DNA of 64,000 nucleotides from SSF26 sp037443945 (GCA_037443945.1 JBBINH010000012.1:1-64000); one strand, 5' to 3'. Positions 15,232 to 23,715 are shown, counted from the stretch's first letter. The notes: generated from the sequence alone by a model not told the origin. A program made the numbers and translations.

Positions 15232-16632
15232 TCAGGCCGCAGCCTCGGCCGGACCGCCGGCAATCTGCTCCCAGGCCTTCGTGTTGCGCAAGAAGAAGAA
15301 CAGAGCCACGGCCAGCAGGGCCAGCAGAACAACCAGACCCAGCACGCCCAGGAGTTGAACCAATTGCACGAACAGGAACGGCGGCCAGAGGAAACCATCG
15401 GCAATGCTGGTGATCTGCACGGCGCCTTCGGGCAGCGAAAAGCCGGAAGCAACCGCCGCCGAAGTGAAGAGAGGCGCCATGATCGTGGCGATATAGAAAC
15501 CGATGGCCAGAGTGACGGCCCCGGCAATGACGATGCGCAACACATTCCCGCGCATCACGGGCGCCGTCATGGCCACCACGAAGGGGATGACGGCCAGGTC
15601 GGCGAAAAGAATAACCCGATTCCCCGGCAAGATGATGCTCAGCAGAATGGCAATCGGCACGAGCACCAGCGAGCTGGCGATGGCGGCCGGATGGCCGATG
15701 AGAATGGCCGAATCAAGGCCGATGTAGAACTCGCGGCCGGCACCGGCGCGCTTCTGCATGAACTCACGGGCCGCTTCGGAAATGGGGATCAACCCTTCCA
15801 TCAGAATGGCAACCATGCGGGGCAATAGCAACATAACCGCAGCCAGGTTGATGCCGGCACCCAGAACCTTGCTCAACACCTGGATGGGGGCTCCCACATT
15901 GAAAAACGCAATCGCTCCCAGGACCAGGCCGATGACCAAACCGAGGATGACCGGCTCGCCAAAGACCCCCAGACGCTTGCGGATGGTTTCCGTGTCCCAC
16001 TCGGCGTCACGCAGGCCTGGGATCCGCTCGATCACCCAGTTCACGACGATGGCGATGGGTACGATGGGAGCCGATGTCAGATGAGGGATAGAAATGCCCG
16101 GCAGACCGTAGAACTTCTGCACCGCCTTGGCCGTCCAATCGCCCAGGAAAAGGGCCAGAGCTGCTGCCAGGACGGCCCCGATCAAGCCATAGAGGAGATT
16201 GTTGGTAGCCGCAACGATGAGCGAACCGATGAAGGCGAAGTGCCAATAGTTCCACACATCCACATTGAGGGTGCGCGTCAACCGCAGGGCCAGCAAGGCC
16301 AGGTTGACCACCAAGGTCAGAGGGATCACCCACAAGCCTACCGAAGAACCAAAAGCGATGGCCGCAGCGGAGGGCCAACCCACATCGACGACATCACGGA
16401 CCACCCCGGTGTTTTTGACGATGGCCTGAGCTACCTCCGTCAGGTTGGTCCACATCAGGCCGATGACCAGGTTGATGCCGACAAAAGCCACACCGATGGT
16501 CACGGCTGCCCGGAAGGCTCGACCGGGCTTGGCGCCAAGGATGAGAGCCAACAAGAAGATGATGATAGGTAACATCACCGTGGCGCCGAGATTATCAAAC
16601 AAAGCCTTGATCGTGCTCAAAAGGGCTTCCAT
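15232..16632 (-). CDS. gatC: PTS galactitol-type IIC permease
   Basis: A 466-residue polytopic permease of the galactitol family. It begins with MEALLSTIKALFDNLGATVMLP and carries the family stretches MLLLPRMVAILMEGLIPISEAAREF and FYIGLDSAILIGHP. About ten or more hydrophobic spans are visible. It translocates and phosphorylates a hexitol or pentitol (inferred) together with GatB and GatA encoded just upstream. The ATG at 16632 has a GGAGGT SD; a start ten codons earlier is not favoured. Confidence 0.93.
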   Translation of the reverse strand: MEALLSTIKALFDNLGATVMLPIIIFLLALILGAKPGRAFRAAVTIGVAFVGINLVIGLMWTNLTEVAQAIVKNTGVVRDVVDVGWPSAAAIAFGSSVGLWVIPLTLVVNLALLALRLTRTLNVDVWNYWHFAFIGSLIVAATNNLLYGLIGAVLAAALALFLGDWTAKAVQKFYGLPGISIPHLTSAPIVPIAIVVNWVIERIPGLRDAEWDTETIRKRLGVFGEPVILGLVIGLVLGAIAFFNVGAPIQVLSKVLGAGINLAAVMLLLPRMVAILMEGLIPISEAAREFMQKRAGAGREFYIGLDSAILIGHPAAIASSLVLVPIAILLSIILPGNRVILFADLAVIPFVVAMTAPVMRGNVLRIVIAGAVTLAIGFYIATIMAPLFTSAAVASGFSLPEGAVQITSIADGFLWPPFLFVQLVQLLGVLGLVVLLALLAVALFFFLRNTKAWEQIAGGPAEAAA

Positions 16633-16702
16633 AATGACCTCCGGAAAAGCCAGCGAGGACAAGAAGACCGAGGATTCACGAAGTGCTCAAGAAAGGGTAA
16701 GT

Positions 16703-16990
16703 TTATTGTTTGAGAATTTCTTCAATCTGTTTCAACACCTCCTCTTTACCAATACCGGTCAGAAAGGCCAGAGTTTGAATGACAGGTTTGCCGAGATTGC
16801 CCGGCAGCGGCGTTGTGGTGACGATCAGGTCGGCATCGGCAGCCAGACTGGGAACTTCGGTGGCTTTGCATTGGCGAGTGGTAATGACAATACCCCGCTT
16901 CTTCATACCTTCTTCGATGGCGTGGGCTACTACCGTGGATGTGGCGATGGCCGTGCCACAAGCAACCAGAACAACTTTCGGCTTACTCAT
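16703..16990 (-). CDS. gatB: PTS galactitol-type IIB component
   Basis: A 95-residue cytosolic IIB. The P-loop-like phosphocysteine motif VACGTAIATSTVV places the active Cys at residue 11. Its length and the end of the protein (LTGIGKEEVLKQIEEILK) match the family. A GGAGGT SD precedes ATG 16990. It transfers phosphate from GatA to the sugar bound by GatC. Confidence 0.93.
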   Translation of the reverse strand: MSKPKVVLVACGTAIATSTVVAHAIEEGMKKRGIVITTRQCKATEVPSLAADADLIVTTTPLPGNLGKPVIQTLAFLTGIGKEEVLKQIEEILKQ

Positions 16991-17038
16991 CAGGACCTCC
17001 CACGAGCAAAAAGAGGAAAGCAAAGAAAAGACATCTCA

Positions 17039-17527
17039 CTACGCCGGTTCCGGCGCTGTCTCGGATAATGCCTCATACACAGCAGCCAGGGTAGAGGCCA
17101 TAACCAACTTATCGACGACCTGGGGCGACTGTAAAACGGTTGCGATCTGTTGCAACATCGCGACCTGTGCCTTGGGTTGATCCAGCGCCAGCAGAAAAAC
17201 CAAACGTACCGGAATGGCTTCGGCGGGATCGATCATGTTCTGGAAAGGCACCGGTGCCGTCAGGGTGGCCAAGCCCAGGGCCGGACGGATAACATGCTCG
17301 CTGTCCGTGTGCGGGATGGCGGCATGGATCGTACCGGCGAGCCAGAGGCCGGTCGGCAATTGCGCTTCTCGTTGCAGAACGGCCTCAGCAAAGGACTCGC
17401 GCACATAGCCTCCCCGGTACAGGGCGTCGGCCAGGTGGCGAATCACCTCGGCTGCCGATGTCGCCTGCAGGTTCAGAGCAACGGCCTCGGGTAGCAACAA
17501 ATCGAGCCATTGTGGGCGGGTGGTCAT
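17039..17527 (-). CDS. gatA: PTS IIA component, fructose/galactitol type
   Basis: A 162-residue type-2 EIIA domain. The phosphorylatable histidine is His73 in AIPHTDSEHVIRPALGLATL, typical of GatA. The start overlaps no neighbour; E2 ends 18 bases upstream. It takes phosphate from HPr encoded at the far end of the same operon. The tail (SETAPEPA) is non-conserved. Confidence 0.92.
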   Translation of the reverse strand: MTTRPQWLDLLLPEAVALNLQATSAAEVIRHLADALYRGGYVRESFAEAVLQREAQLPTGLWLAGTIHAAIPHTDSEHVIRPALGLATLTAPVPFQNMIDPAEAIPVRLVFLLALDQPKAQVAMLQQIATVLQSPQVVDKLVMASTLAAVYEALSETAPEPA

Positions 17528-17545
17528 CCTGCGTCTCCGTCGATC

Positions 17546-18916
17546 TCAGACCAGCATTACATCCGGCTGTTCGAGGGCCTGGCGCAGATCGGCCAGAAAA
17601 GCGGCCGCCACCGCGCCGTCGACGACGCGATGATCGGCGCACAGGGTCAGGCTGAAGACCGGTCGCACCCGGATCTGCCCGGCCTCGTCGGCAAACACTT
17701 CGCGGCGAAGACTGCCCACGGCCAGGATCGCCACCTGAGGGGGATTGATAATGGCCGTGAAACGCTCAATGCCGAACATGCCCAGGTTGGAGAGGGTAAA
17801 GGTCCCCTCGACCACATCTTCGGGCTGCAGCCGGTTGGTTCGCGCCCGTTCGACCAGATCGTCAATGGTGGCGGCCAACTGGCGTAGATTCTGGCGTGCG
17901 GCATCACGCACCACGGGGACGATCAACCCGTCGGCAAGGGCCACGGCAATCCCCAAATTGACCTGGGCGGGGATAACGATCTGCTCGCCCTGAGGGGTCG
18001 TCGTCAACCAGGCATTCAGCCGCGGATGTTGGGCCAAGGCCCAGGCGCAGGCCCGCGCGATGACTGCCGTCAGGCTCACCTTGGCCTGACCTTCTCGCAG
18101 CCGTTGATTCGCCCGCGCGCGCAACGCTTCGGCCGCGGTGGCATCCACCGTCATCTCCAGATGGATATGGGGCGCGTTTTGGGCGCTTTGCTGCAGACGC
18201 TGGGCGATCACCTTGCGCATGCCCGCCAGCGGTATTACCTGAGCGATGGGCGTCCGATAGCCGACCGACTCGCCTACCGTCGCAGGCATGGCCGGCGGGG
18301 GCTGCATCGGGACGGCGGCCGGGGGAGTTGGCGCCGGGATGGGTTGCGCCTCCGGCCGGGCAGCATGGGCTTGACGAACATCCTGCGACTGAATGCGCCC
18401 TTGCGGACCGCTGCCCACCACATCCTGCAGATCGACCCCCAACTCGCGGGCCAGCCGTCGGGCCGCCGGCACCGCCCGTACCTTGGGCGGTCCTTCGCGC
18501 AAAGCTCGTTCTACATCGCGGCGGGTAATCCGCCCACCCGGACCGGTACCCTGCAGGGCCTGCAGATCGACCCCGGCCTCGCGGGCCATGCGTTCGGCTA
18601 CCGGGGTCGCCTTGATGTCGGTTTGCCCATCCGCGGCCGACGAGACGGGGGTTAACGGTTGCCCGGCATCCACCTCATGGCGCTCCAGGATGTAGGCGAT
18701 CACCGAGGTAACCGGCACCACGTCTCCGGGCTTGTAGCGCAGGCCGGTCAGCATTCCGCTGGCCGGCGCCTCCACTTCCATGTTGACCTTGTCCGTGGTT
18801 ACCTCGGCGATGGGATCGCCTTTTTCCACCCAATCACCCTCCTGGCGCAGCCAGGACACAATCTCCGCCGTCTCCTGGGTGAAACCGAACTTGGGCAAGA
18901 TCACCTCGTGGGGCAT
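17546..18916 (-). CDS. 2-oxoacid dehydrogenase E2 with two peripheral-subunit-binding domains
   Basis: A 456-residue dihydrolipoyl acyltransferase. The lipoyl domain (about residues 1-78) has its lipoylated Lys43 in TTDKVNME. Two successive peripheral-subunit-binding domains lie at about 101-138 (DLQALQGTGPGGRITRRDV) and 145-181 (DLQDVVGSGPQGRIQSQDV), where many E2 proteins have one. A Pro/Ala linker leads into the CoA-acyltransferase domain, which ends with the catalytic DHRVVDG at about 428-434. It acts with E1alpha and E1beta encoded just upstream. Pyruvate is the likely substrate given the PTS context; an acetoin-cleaving complex is the main alternative. No E3 gene is present. ATG 18916 has a GGAG SD. 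Confidence 0.92.
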   Translation of the reverse strand: MPHEVILPKFGFTQETAEIVSWLRQEGDWVEKGDPIAEVTTDKVNMEVEAPASGMLTGLRYKPGDVVPVTSVIAYILERHEVDAGQPLTPVSSAADGQTDIKATPVAERMAREAGVDLQALQGTGPGGRITRRDVERALREGPPKVRAVPAARRLARELGVDLQDVVGSGPQGRIQSQDVRQAHAARPEAQPIPAPTPPAAVPMQPPPAMPATVGESVGYRTPIAQVIPLAGMRKVIAQRLQQSAQNAPHIHLEMTVDATAAEALRARANQRLREGQAKVSLTAVIARACAWALAQHPRLNAWLTTTPQGEQIVIPAQVNLGIAVALADGLIVPVVRDAARQNLRQLAATIDDLVERARTNRLQPEDVVEGTFTLSNLGMFGIERFTAIINPPQVAILAVGSLRREVFADEAGQIRVRPVFSLTLCADHRVVDGAVAAAFLADLRQALEQPDVMLV

Positions 18917-18924
18917 GACTCTCC

Positions 18925-19911
18925 TCACACCTTGAGCTGAGCCAGGGCACGCGCTTCGGCCACGATGTTCTCCACCTGGGGTACGGCATGATACTCCAGG
19001 GTGCGGTTGTAGGGTATGGGGATCTCCAGCCCGCCCAGGCGGCGGATGGGGGCTTCCAGATAGTCAAAGGCGCTGCTCTCGGCGATGCGGGCCGCGATCT
19101 CGGCACCGAAACCGGAGGTCTTCACGGCTTCGTGGACGATAAGCACCTTGCCGGTTTTCACCACCGAGTCCAGGATGGGTTCATCGTCCAGGGGGCGCAG
19201 CGTGCGCGGATCGATGATTTCCACTTCGATGCCCTCTTTGGCCAACTGCTCGGCGGCCTGCAAAGCACGCTGGACCATGATGGAGATGGCCACGATCGTC
19301 ACATCCCGACCGGGTCGCACCACGTTGCTCTTGCTCAAAGGCACTCGATACATCGCCTCCGGTACCGGTCCTCTGACCTTGTACAGCAGCTTGTGCTCTA
19401 CAAAAATCACCGGGTTATCGTCCTCGATGGAGGCGATCAGCAGCCCTTTGACATCATAAGGGGTGCTGGGCATGACCACCTTCAGCCCGGGCACGTGGAC
19501 GAACCAGTTCTCCAGACTTTCAGAGTGTTGGGCAGCGGCGCCGGTGCCGGAACCGGCCGGCATGCGCAACACGAAGGGGACTCGGGCGCGTCCGCCGAAC
19601 ATGAAGCGGATTTTGGCCGCCTGCAACACGAGTTGCTCCATACTCAGGGTGACGAAATCCATGAACTGGATTTCGCCCACAGGGCGCATCCCGGTCAGGG
19701 CAGCCCCGATACAGGCGCCGGCAATGCCGGCTTCGGAGATAGGGGTATCGATCACCCGCTCGGCCCCGAATTCCTCGATCAGTCCGGCGCTGGCGCCGAA
19801 AGCCCCGCCGTAAACCCCGACATCCTCGCCGATCAGAAAGACGGTGGGGTCTTCGCGCATCTTCTGGGCCAGCGCCTCGCGTACGGCCTCGACGTAGGTG
19901 ATCTCACGCAT
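18925..19911 (-). CDS. 2-oxoacid dehydrogenase E1 beta subunit
   Basis: A 328-residue E1beta. It begins MREITYVEAVREALAQKM and shows the family segments FLIGEDVGVYGGAF, VIDTPISEAGIAGACIGAALTG, FGGRARVPFVLRMPAG and QHSESLENWFVHVPGLKVV. It forms an alpha2beta2 heterotetramer with E1alpha and decarboxylates a 2-oxoacid or cleaves acetoin. The ATG at 19911 lies inside the last codons of E1alpha (8-base overlap) with GGAGG at ideal distance, so both subunits should be made in step. Confidence 0.93.
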   Translation of the reverse strand: MREITYVEAVREALAQKMREDPTVFLIGEDVGVYGGAFGASAGLIEEFGAERVIDTPISEAGIAGACIGAALTGMRPVGEIQFMDFVTLSMEQLVLQAAKIRFMFGGRARVPFVLRMPAGSGTGAAAQHSESLENWFVHVPGLKVVMPSTPYDVKGLLIASIEDDNPVIFVEHKLLYKVRGPVPEAMYRVPLSKSNVVRPGRDVTIVAISIMVQRALQAAEQLAKEGIEVEIIDPRTLRPLDDEPILDSVVKTGKVLIVHEAVKTSGFGAEIAARIAESSAFDYLEAPIRRLGGLEIPIPYNRTLEYHAVPQVENIVAEARALAQLKV

Positions 19912-20914
19912 ACACACCCTCCATAAGGGTGCCGAGATCGGGTTCAGGACTGGCCTGGGCAAAGGCTACGGCTTCTTCGATCTGGGCCCGTGCCTGTTGT
20001 GCCAGCTCGGTTTGTTCGGCTTCGCTCAGGCCGAGCAGGCTCGCCAGACGGCGAAGCGGATCGCGCGCCTGCCAGGCTTTCACCTCGTCGCGGGTGCGGT
20101 AGACCTGGCGGTCGCTTTTGGAATGGCCCCGCCACCGATAGGTCAAGGCCTCCACCAGGGTCGGCCCTTCGCCACGACGGGCCCGTTGCGCCGCCTGACG
20201 AACGGCATCATAGACGGCCAGCACGTCGTTGCCGTCCACGGTGACGCCGGGCATACCATAGGCCGCAGCCCGCAGGCTGATATGGGGGATCTTGAAGGCC
20301 TTTTGCACCGACATGGACATGGCGTACTGGTTGTTTTCACACAGATAGACCACCGGCAGATCCCAGATGGCGGCCATGTTGAGGGCTTCGTTGAAAGCGC
20401 CGGTGTTGGCGGCGCCGTCGCCGAAGATGACCAGACAGACCTGATCGGTCCGGCGCATCTTGATGCTCAGGCCGACCCCCACCGAAATGGGCAGACCGCC
20501 GGCAACGATACCGTTCGCGCCCAGGTTGTTTTTCTCCACATTGGCGATATGCATCGAGCCGCCACGTCCACGGCAATAGCCCGTCTCCTTGCCCAGGAAT
20601 TCGGCCATCATCAGGTTGACATCGCTGCCCCAGGCCAGACAGTGGCCATGTCCCCGATGGTGGTTGAGCAGGTAGTCCCCTTCCCGCATGGCCGCCGCTG
20701 CTCCTACGGCCACGGCTTCCTGACCGATCGAGAGGTGCATGGTGCCGTGCACCATCCCGCGCGCAAACAGGTCTTCGGCCTTCTCCTCGAAGGCCCGAAT
20801 GAGATGCATGGTATAAAGCCACTCGCGCAGGCGCTTTTCGCCCACTTCGGCCCGTAACAGCGTAGCATCGGGCTGGTAAACGGTGGTGTCGTTCGCAATA
20901 GCAGGTGCTTCCAT
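19904..20914 (-). CDS. 2-oxoacid dehydrogenase E1 alpha subunit, ThDP-dependent
   Basis: A 336-residue E1alpha. The thiamine-diphosphate motif GDGAANTGAFNEALN is at residues 165-179. Other family marks are LSIGQEAVAVG, DYLLNHHRGHGHCLAWG, GRGGSMHIA and the phosphorylation-loop-like region TYRWRGHSKSDRQVYRT. The sequence is close to both pyruvate and acetoin dehydrogenase E1alpha, and these cannot be separated by eye. It starts 9 bases after the SorC regulator gene. Confidence 0.93.
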   Translation of the reverse strand: MEAPAIANDTTVYQPDATLLRAEVGEKRLREWLYTMHLIRAFEEKAEDLFARGMVHGTMHLSIGQEAVAVGAAAAMREGDYLLNHHRGHGHCLAWGSDVNLMMAEFLGKETGYCRGRGGSMHIANVEKNNLGANGIVAGGLPISVGVGLSIKMRRTDQVCLVIFGDGAANTGAFNEALNMAAIWDLPVVYLCENNQYAMSMSVQKAFKIPHISLRAAAYGMPGVTVDGNDVLAVYDAVRQAAQRARRGEGPTLVEALTYRWRGHSKSDRQVYRTRDEVKAWQARDPLRRLASLLGLSEAEQTELAQQARAQIEEAVAFAQASPEPDLGTLMEGVYA

Positions 20915-20923
20915 ACGAAGCCC

Positions 20924-21874
20924 TCAGTTCAACAGGCGCAAAATCCGCATGGCCGCTATCTCATCGGTGACCAAATGCGTGATAAAGCCGCCGCGGCTGG
21001 CGGCCAGGATAGGAAGGGCTTTGGACTGTCCACCGGCTACACCGATCCGCACCGGGATGCGCCGCAGATCGTCCGGCTCGATGCCGACGATGCAGCGGGT
21101 GAGAGGGGTATCCACCAGGTGACCGTCCTCGTCAAAATGAATGGCGCAGACATCACCCACAGCGCCGGCACGGCGCAGCGACTCGAGTTGCTCTTCGTTC
21201 AGATAGCCGGCCCGGAGGAGGCTGGAGTACTCATGGTCTATCGTGCCGACGCCGACGACGGCCAGATCGATTTGCTTGAAATGCTGCGTGACGCGCTGAA
21301 TGTGAGGCGCACTCAGCAAGGCCCGTCGGGTTGCCTCGCTATCCACGATCAGCGGCAGAGGGACGGTGGCATATTGGCCCCCCAATAGCCGCGCTAGGCG
21401 TCGGGCCAGTTCGGGACCGTCAATATCCGGGTTGGGCGTGCCCAGGGAGCCGATCATCTGCACCACACGAATGCCCTCCAGGGCTTGCATCCGCACGGCA
21501 TTGACCGTCTCGTGCAACGCCGTTCCCCAGGAGGTGCCGATGGTCATGTGATCCTGCAGATGTTCGGCCAGCAGGACGGCTGCCATAGCGCCCAGCCGGC
21601 GTAGCATGTCATCATGGGCCAGGGCGCCCCGCTGAATCACCCGGGCTTCCTGCAGAGCGAGTTTCGCCATCAGCTCCAGTTCCAGCTCCCGCAAGCGCTG
21701 CAGCGGATAGCGGATGCAGATTTCGACGATGTTATGATCGCGTGCTTCGGTCAGCATGCGCGAGACCATCGAGCGAGAGTATCCGATACGCCTGGCAATC
21801 TGACTTTGCGTCAGGCCGTGCTCGTAATACATCTCGGCAATCTGGGCCAGGAGTTCGAGGCGTTCGGCGTCCAT
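20924..21874 (-). CDS. SorC/DeoR-type sugar-responsive transcription regulator
   Basis: A 316-residue regulator of the SorC family. The N-terminal helix-turn-helix reads LTQSQIARRIGYSRSMVSRMLTEAR (residues about 21-45). The C-terminal sugar-phosphate-binding domain follows (TIGTSWGTALHETVNA, VVGVGTIDHEYSSLLRAGYL, GVAGGQSKALPILAA). It is the first gene of the long minus-strand operon and probably regulates its own promoter through the palindrome at 21935-21961. ATG 21874 was chosen because family members start near MDAERLELLAQIA. No clear SD is present; the upstream 27 codons run through the promoter. Confidence 0.9.
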   Translation of the reverse strand: MDAERLELLAQIAEMYYEHGLTQSQIARRIGYSRSMVSRMLTEARDHNIVEICIRYPLQRLRELELELMAKLALQEARVIQRGALAHDDMLRRLGAMAAVLLAEHLQDHMTIGTSWGTALHETVNAVRMQALEGIRVVQMIGSLGTPNPDIDGPELARRLARLLGGQYATVPLPLIVDSEATRRALLSAPHIQRVTQHFKQIDLAVVGVGTIDHEYSSLLRAGYLNEEQLESLRRAGAVGDVCAIHFDEDGHLVDTPLTRCIVGIEPDDLRRIPVRIGVAGGQSKALPILAASRGGFITHLVTDEIAAMRILRLLN

Positions 21875-21905
21875 CGGCAGCGCAAGGGTCGCAGATGTGC
21901 CCCTT

Positions 21906-21933
21906 ATTCTAGCAAGTCCGAAGCGCCTGGCAA
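21906..21933 (-). promoter_or_regulatory. Promoter of the PTS/2-oxoacid-dehydrogenase operon
   Basis: On the minus strand a TTGCCA (21933-21928) and a TAGAAT (21911-21906) are 16 bases apart. Transcription would begin near 21899, about 25 bases before the regulator's ATG. No other promoter of comparable quality is seen between the following genes. Confidence 0.6.
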
Positions 21934-21934
21934 G

Positions 21935-21961
21935 ACATGTGTGAAATTTATTCACATGTGT
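21935..21961. promoter_or_regulatory. Palindromic operator upstream of the SorC operon
   Basis: Inverted 11-base arms, ACATGTGTGAA and TTCACATGTGT, match at 9 of 11 positions around a 5-base ATTTA centre. The site directly abuts the -35 box on its upstream side. This is where an activator-type SorC or a CRP-like protein would bind. The core TGTGA-N7-TCACA resembles a CRP site but is one base too wide. Confidence 0.6.
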
Positions 21962-22126
21962 GTAACCTCACACTGCCCCTGCCTCGCTTTGGGCGTGCTC
22001 CCTTGAGTCGGCGCCGCATAGCCCCAAGGATGGCCCTTCGCCATGACCGGCGACGCCTCTGTCTTGCAGGCCGACCGCAGGGCCATGCGCCGGGTTGCCT
22101 TCTTTTTCCCTTCGCGGCCGGACGGG

Positions 22127-22132
22127 TATACT
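22127..22132 (+). promoter_or_regulatory. -10 box for a probably leaderless deoxynucleoside kinase mRNA
   Basis: TATACT ends 7 bases before the ATG at 22139, so the expected transcription start coincides with the start codon. No SD precedes the ATG and no clear -35 is seen. Confidence 0.4.
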
Positions 22133-22138
22133 CCGACT

Positions 22139-22786
22139 ATGACCAAACGCCTTGTCCTTGTTGCCGGCAACATCGGCACCGGTAAAACCTCCCTGACCGA
22201 ACGCATCGGCGCCCGTCTGGGTTGGCTGACCAGCTTTGAGTCCGTGGCCGATAACCCCTATCTGGCCGATTTTTATCGCGACATGGGGGCTTGGGCCTTT
22301 CACCTGCAGATTTTCTTCCTCGGCCATCGCGCCGAGCAACATCTGGCCCTGGCCCGCAGTCCCCAATCGGCCATCGCCGACCGCAGCATCTACGAGGACG
22401 CCCATATTTTTGCCCGCAGCCTGCACCGGCTCGGCCACCTGAGCGAACGCGATTATCGCGCTTATCGCCGCGTCTATGACCTGGTTGTGGCCGGATTGCC
22501 CAAGCCGGACCTGTTGCTCTATCTAGAGGCGCCGGTGCCGGTCCTCCTCGAGCGTATCCGCCGTCGCGGCCGCGCCATCGAGAGCGGCATTACCGCCGAT
22601 TATCTGGCTCTGTTGGAGTCGTATTATCGGGATTGGCTGCAATCGTTCGACCTTTGTCCGGTGTTGACCATTCGTTCGCAAGACCTTGATTTTGTCCATA
22701 AGCCGCACCATCTCGATATCGTCATCCGTCGGATCCAGGATCGCCTGGCCGGTCAGGAAGATGTCGTTTTGCCGGAGGATCCATGA
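22139..22786 (+). CDS. Deoxynucleoside kinase (dGK/dAK type)
   Basis: A 215-residue cytosolic kinase of the deoxyguanosine/deoxyadenosine kinase family. It phosphorylates deoxynucleosides for salvage. The P-loop GNIGTGKTS is at residues 10-18. Further marks are ESVADNPYLADFY, the DRS motif in IADRSIYEDAHIFA (substrate and catalytic region) and the lid RIRRRGRAIE. Specificity cannot be read from the sequence. The frame extends upstream without family-like sequence, and the ATG at 22139 matches the family start. The next gene overlaps by 4 bases. Confidence 0.88.
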   Translation: MTKRLVLVAGNIGTGKTSLTERIGARLGWLTSFESVADNPYLADFYRDMGAWAFHLQIFFLGHRAEQHLALARSPQSAIADRSIYEDAHIFARSLHRLGHLSERDYRAYRRVYDLVVAGLPKPDLLLYLEAPVPVLLERIRRRGRAIESGITADYLALLESYYRDWLQSFDLCPVLTIRSQDLDFVHKPHHLDIVIRRIQDRLAGQEDVVLPEDP

Positions 22787-23001
22787 ATCAGCAGATCGGC
22801 ACCTTGATTATCGGGATCGGCGTTTTGCTCGTAATCGTCGGCTTGCTGGTATGGGCGGGAGGTCTCAACTGGTTCGGCCGCTTACCCGGCGATATCCGCA
22901 TTGAGCGCGAGTCGGTGCGCGTCTATGTGCCTTGCGCTTCGATGATCCTCGTCTCCCTGGCCCTGAGCTTGCTTTTGACCCTGCTTCAGCGCTTGCGCTG
23001 A
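22783..23001 (+). CDS. DUF2905 small membrane protein
   Basis: A 72-residue protein with two hydrophobic spans. The first is in LIIGIGVLLVIVGLLVWAGG and the second in SMILVSLALSLLLTLLQ. Between them is the family signature GRLPGDIRIERESVRVYVP. The function of DUF2905 proteins is unknown. The ATG overlaps the stop of the kinase gene. Confidence 0.85.
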   Translation: MNQQIGTLIIGIGVLLVIVGLLVWAGGLNWFGRLPGDIRIERESVRVYVPCASMILVSLALSLLLTLLQRLR

Positions 23002-23076
23002 ACCGTTCTCCGTCGCTTGCCTCCTCTTCCTACCCGACGCTCGGCGGAGGTCCTTTCCCGTGGGGGCCCATTTGTT

Positions 23077-23715
23077 ATGACGAACGAACGTAGCAATGCT
23101 ACCTGGCAGGCCGATCTCCAGGCCGAAGGACCGCGTCGGGAGGCCGCCATACAGGACCTGTTGACCTGGCTGCAGCGCCGTCTCTTTTTCTATCTGCGCG
23201 AACGCAGCGATCTGCGGGAGCTGAGCGAAGATGAGCTGGCGCAGATGGCCGCCGATTTCGCCCAGGAGAGTGTGCTGATCATCCTGGACAAACTCGATCA
23301 GTTCAAGGGCCATAGCAAGTTCACCACCTGGGCGGCCAAGATCGCCGTGCATCAGGCTTTGGGCGAACTGCGTCGCGCCCGTTGGCGCGATATCTCGCTG
23401 GAAGCGCTGACGGCCGAAGGACAGCTCGATCCAACCGTTCTGCTCAGCGACTCGCGAACCCCCGAAGAGGCGAGCCTGCGCCGGGCGGTGGTCAACTTGG
23501 TGGTCGAAGTGATGCATACCGAGCTAACCGAACGGCAGCGTCAAGCGCTGATAGCCCGCCTGGTTCAGGGCGTGCCCATCGAGGTCCTCGCCGAGCAGAT
23601 GAACACCAATCCCAACGCACTTTACAAACTCCTGCACGATGCCCGTAAACGCCTCAAAGCGCGTTTGCTCGAGCGCGGGATCAGTCCTGAGGATGTTCTG
23701 GCCACCTTTAGCTAG
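23077..23715 (+). CDS. RNA polymerase sigma factor, sigma-70/ECF-like
   Basis: A 212-residue sigma factor. A region-2-like part (FAQESVLIILDKLDQFKGHSKFTTW, then AAKIAVHQALGELRRARWRD) and a region-4 helix-turn-helix (LTERQRQALIARLVQGVPIEVLAEQMNTNPNALYKLLHDARKRLK, split here for reading) are clear. The region-2 core with F-K-G-x-S-K-F-T-T-W is typical of ECF sigmas. It is followed 48 bases later by a small zinc-binding protein, suggesting a sigma/anti-sigma pair. The promoter it recognises is unknown. Confidence 0.85.
   Translation: MTNERSNATWQADLQAEGPRREAAIQDLLTWLQRRLFFYLRERSDLRELSEDELAQMAADFAQESVLIILDKLDQFKGHSKFTTWAAKIAVHQALGELRRARWRDISLEALTAEGQLDPTVLLSDSRTPEEASLRRAVVNLVVEVMHTELTERQRQALIARLVQGVPIEVLAEQMNTNPNALYKLLHDARKRLKARLLERGISPEDVLATFS

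Noticed and set aside
21941..21957. A CRP binding site (TGTGA ... TCACA)
   Set aside because: The spacing is 7 rather than 6 bases, and the longer palindrome beside a SorC gene is better explained as the SorC operator. CRP is not excluded.
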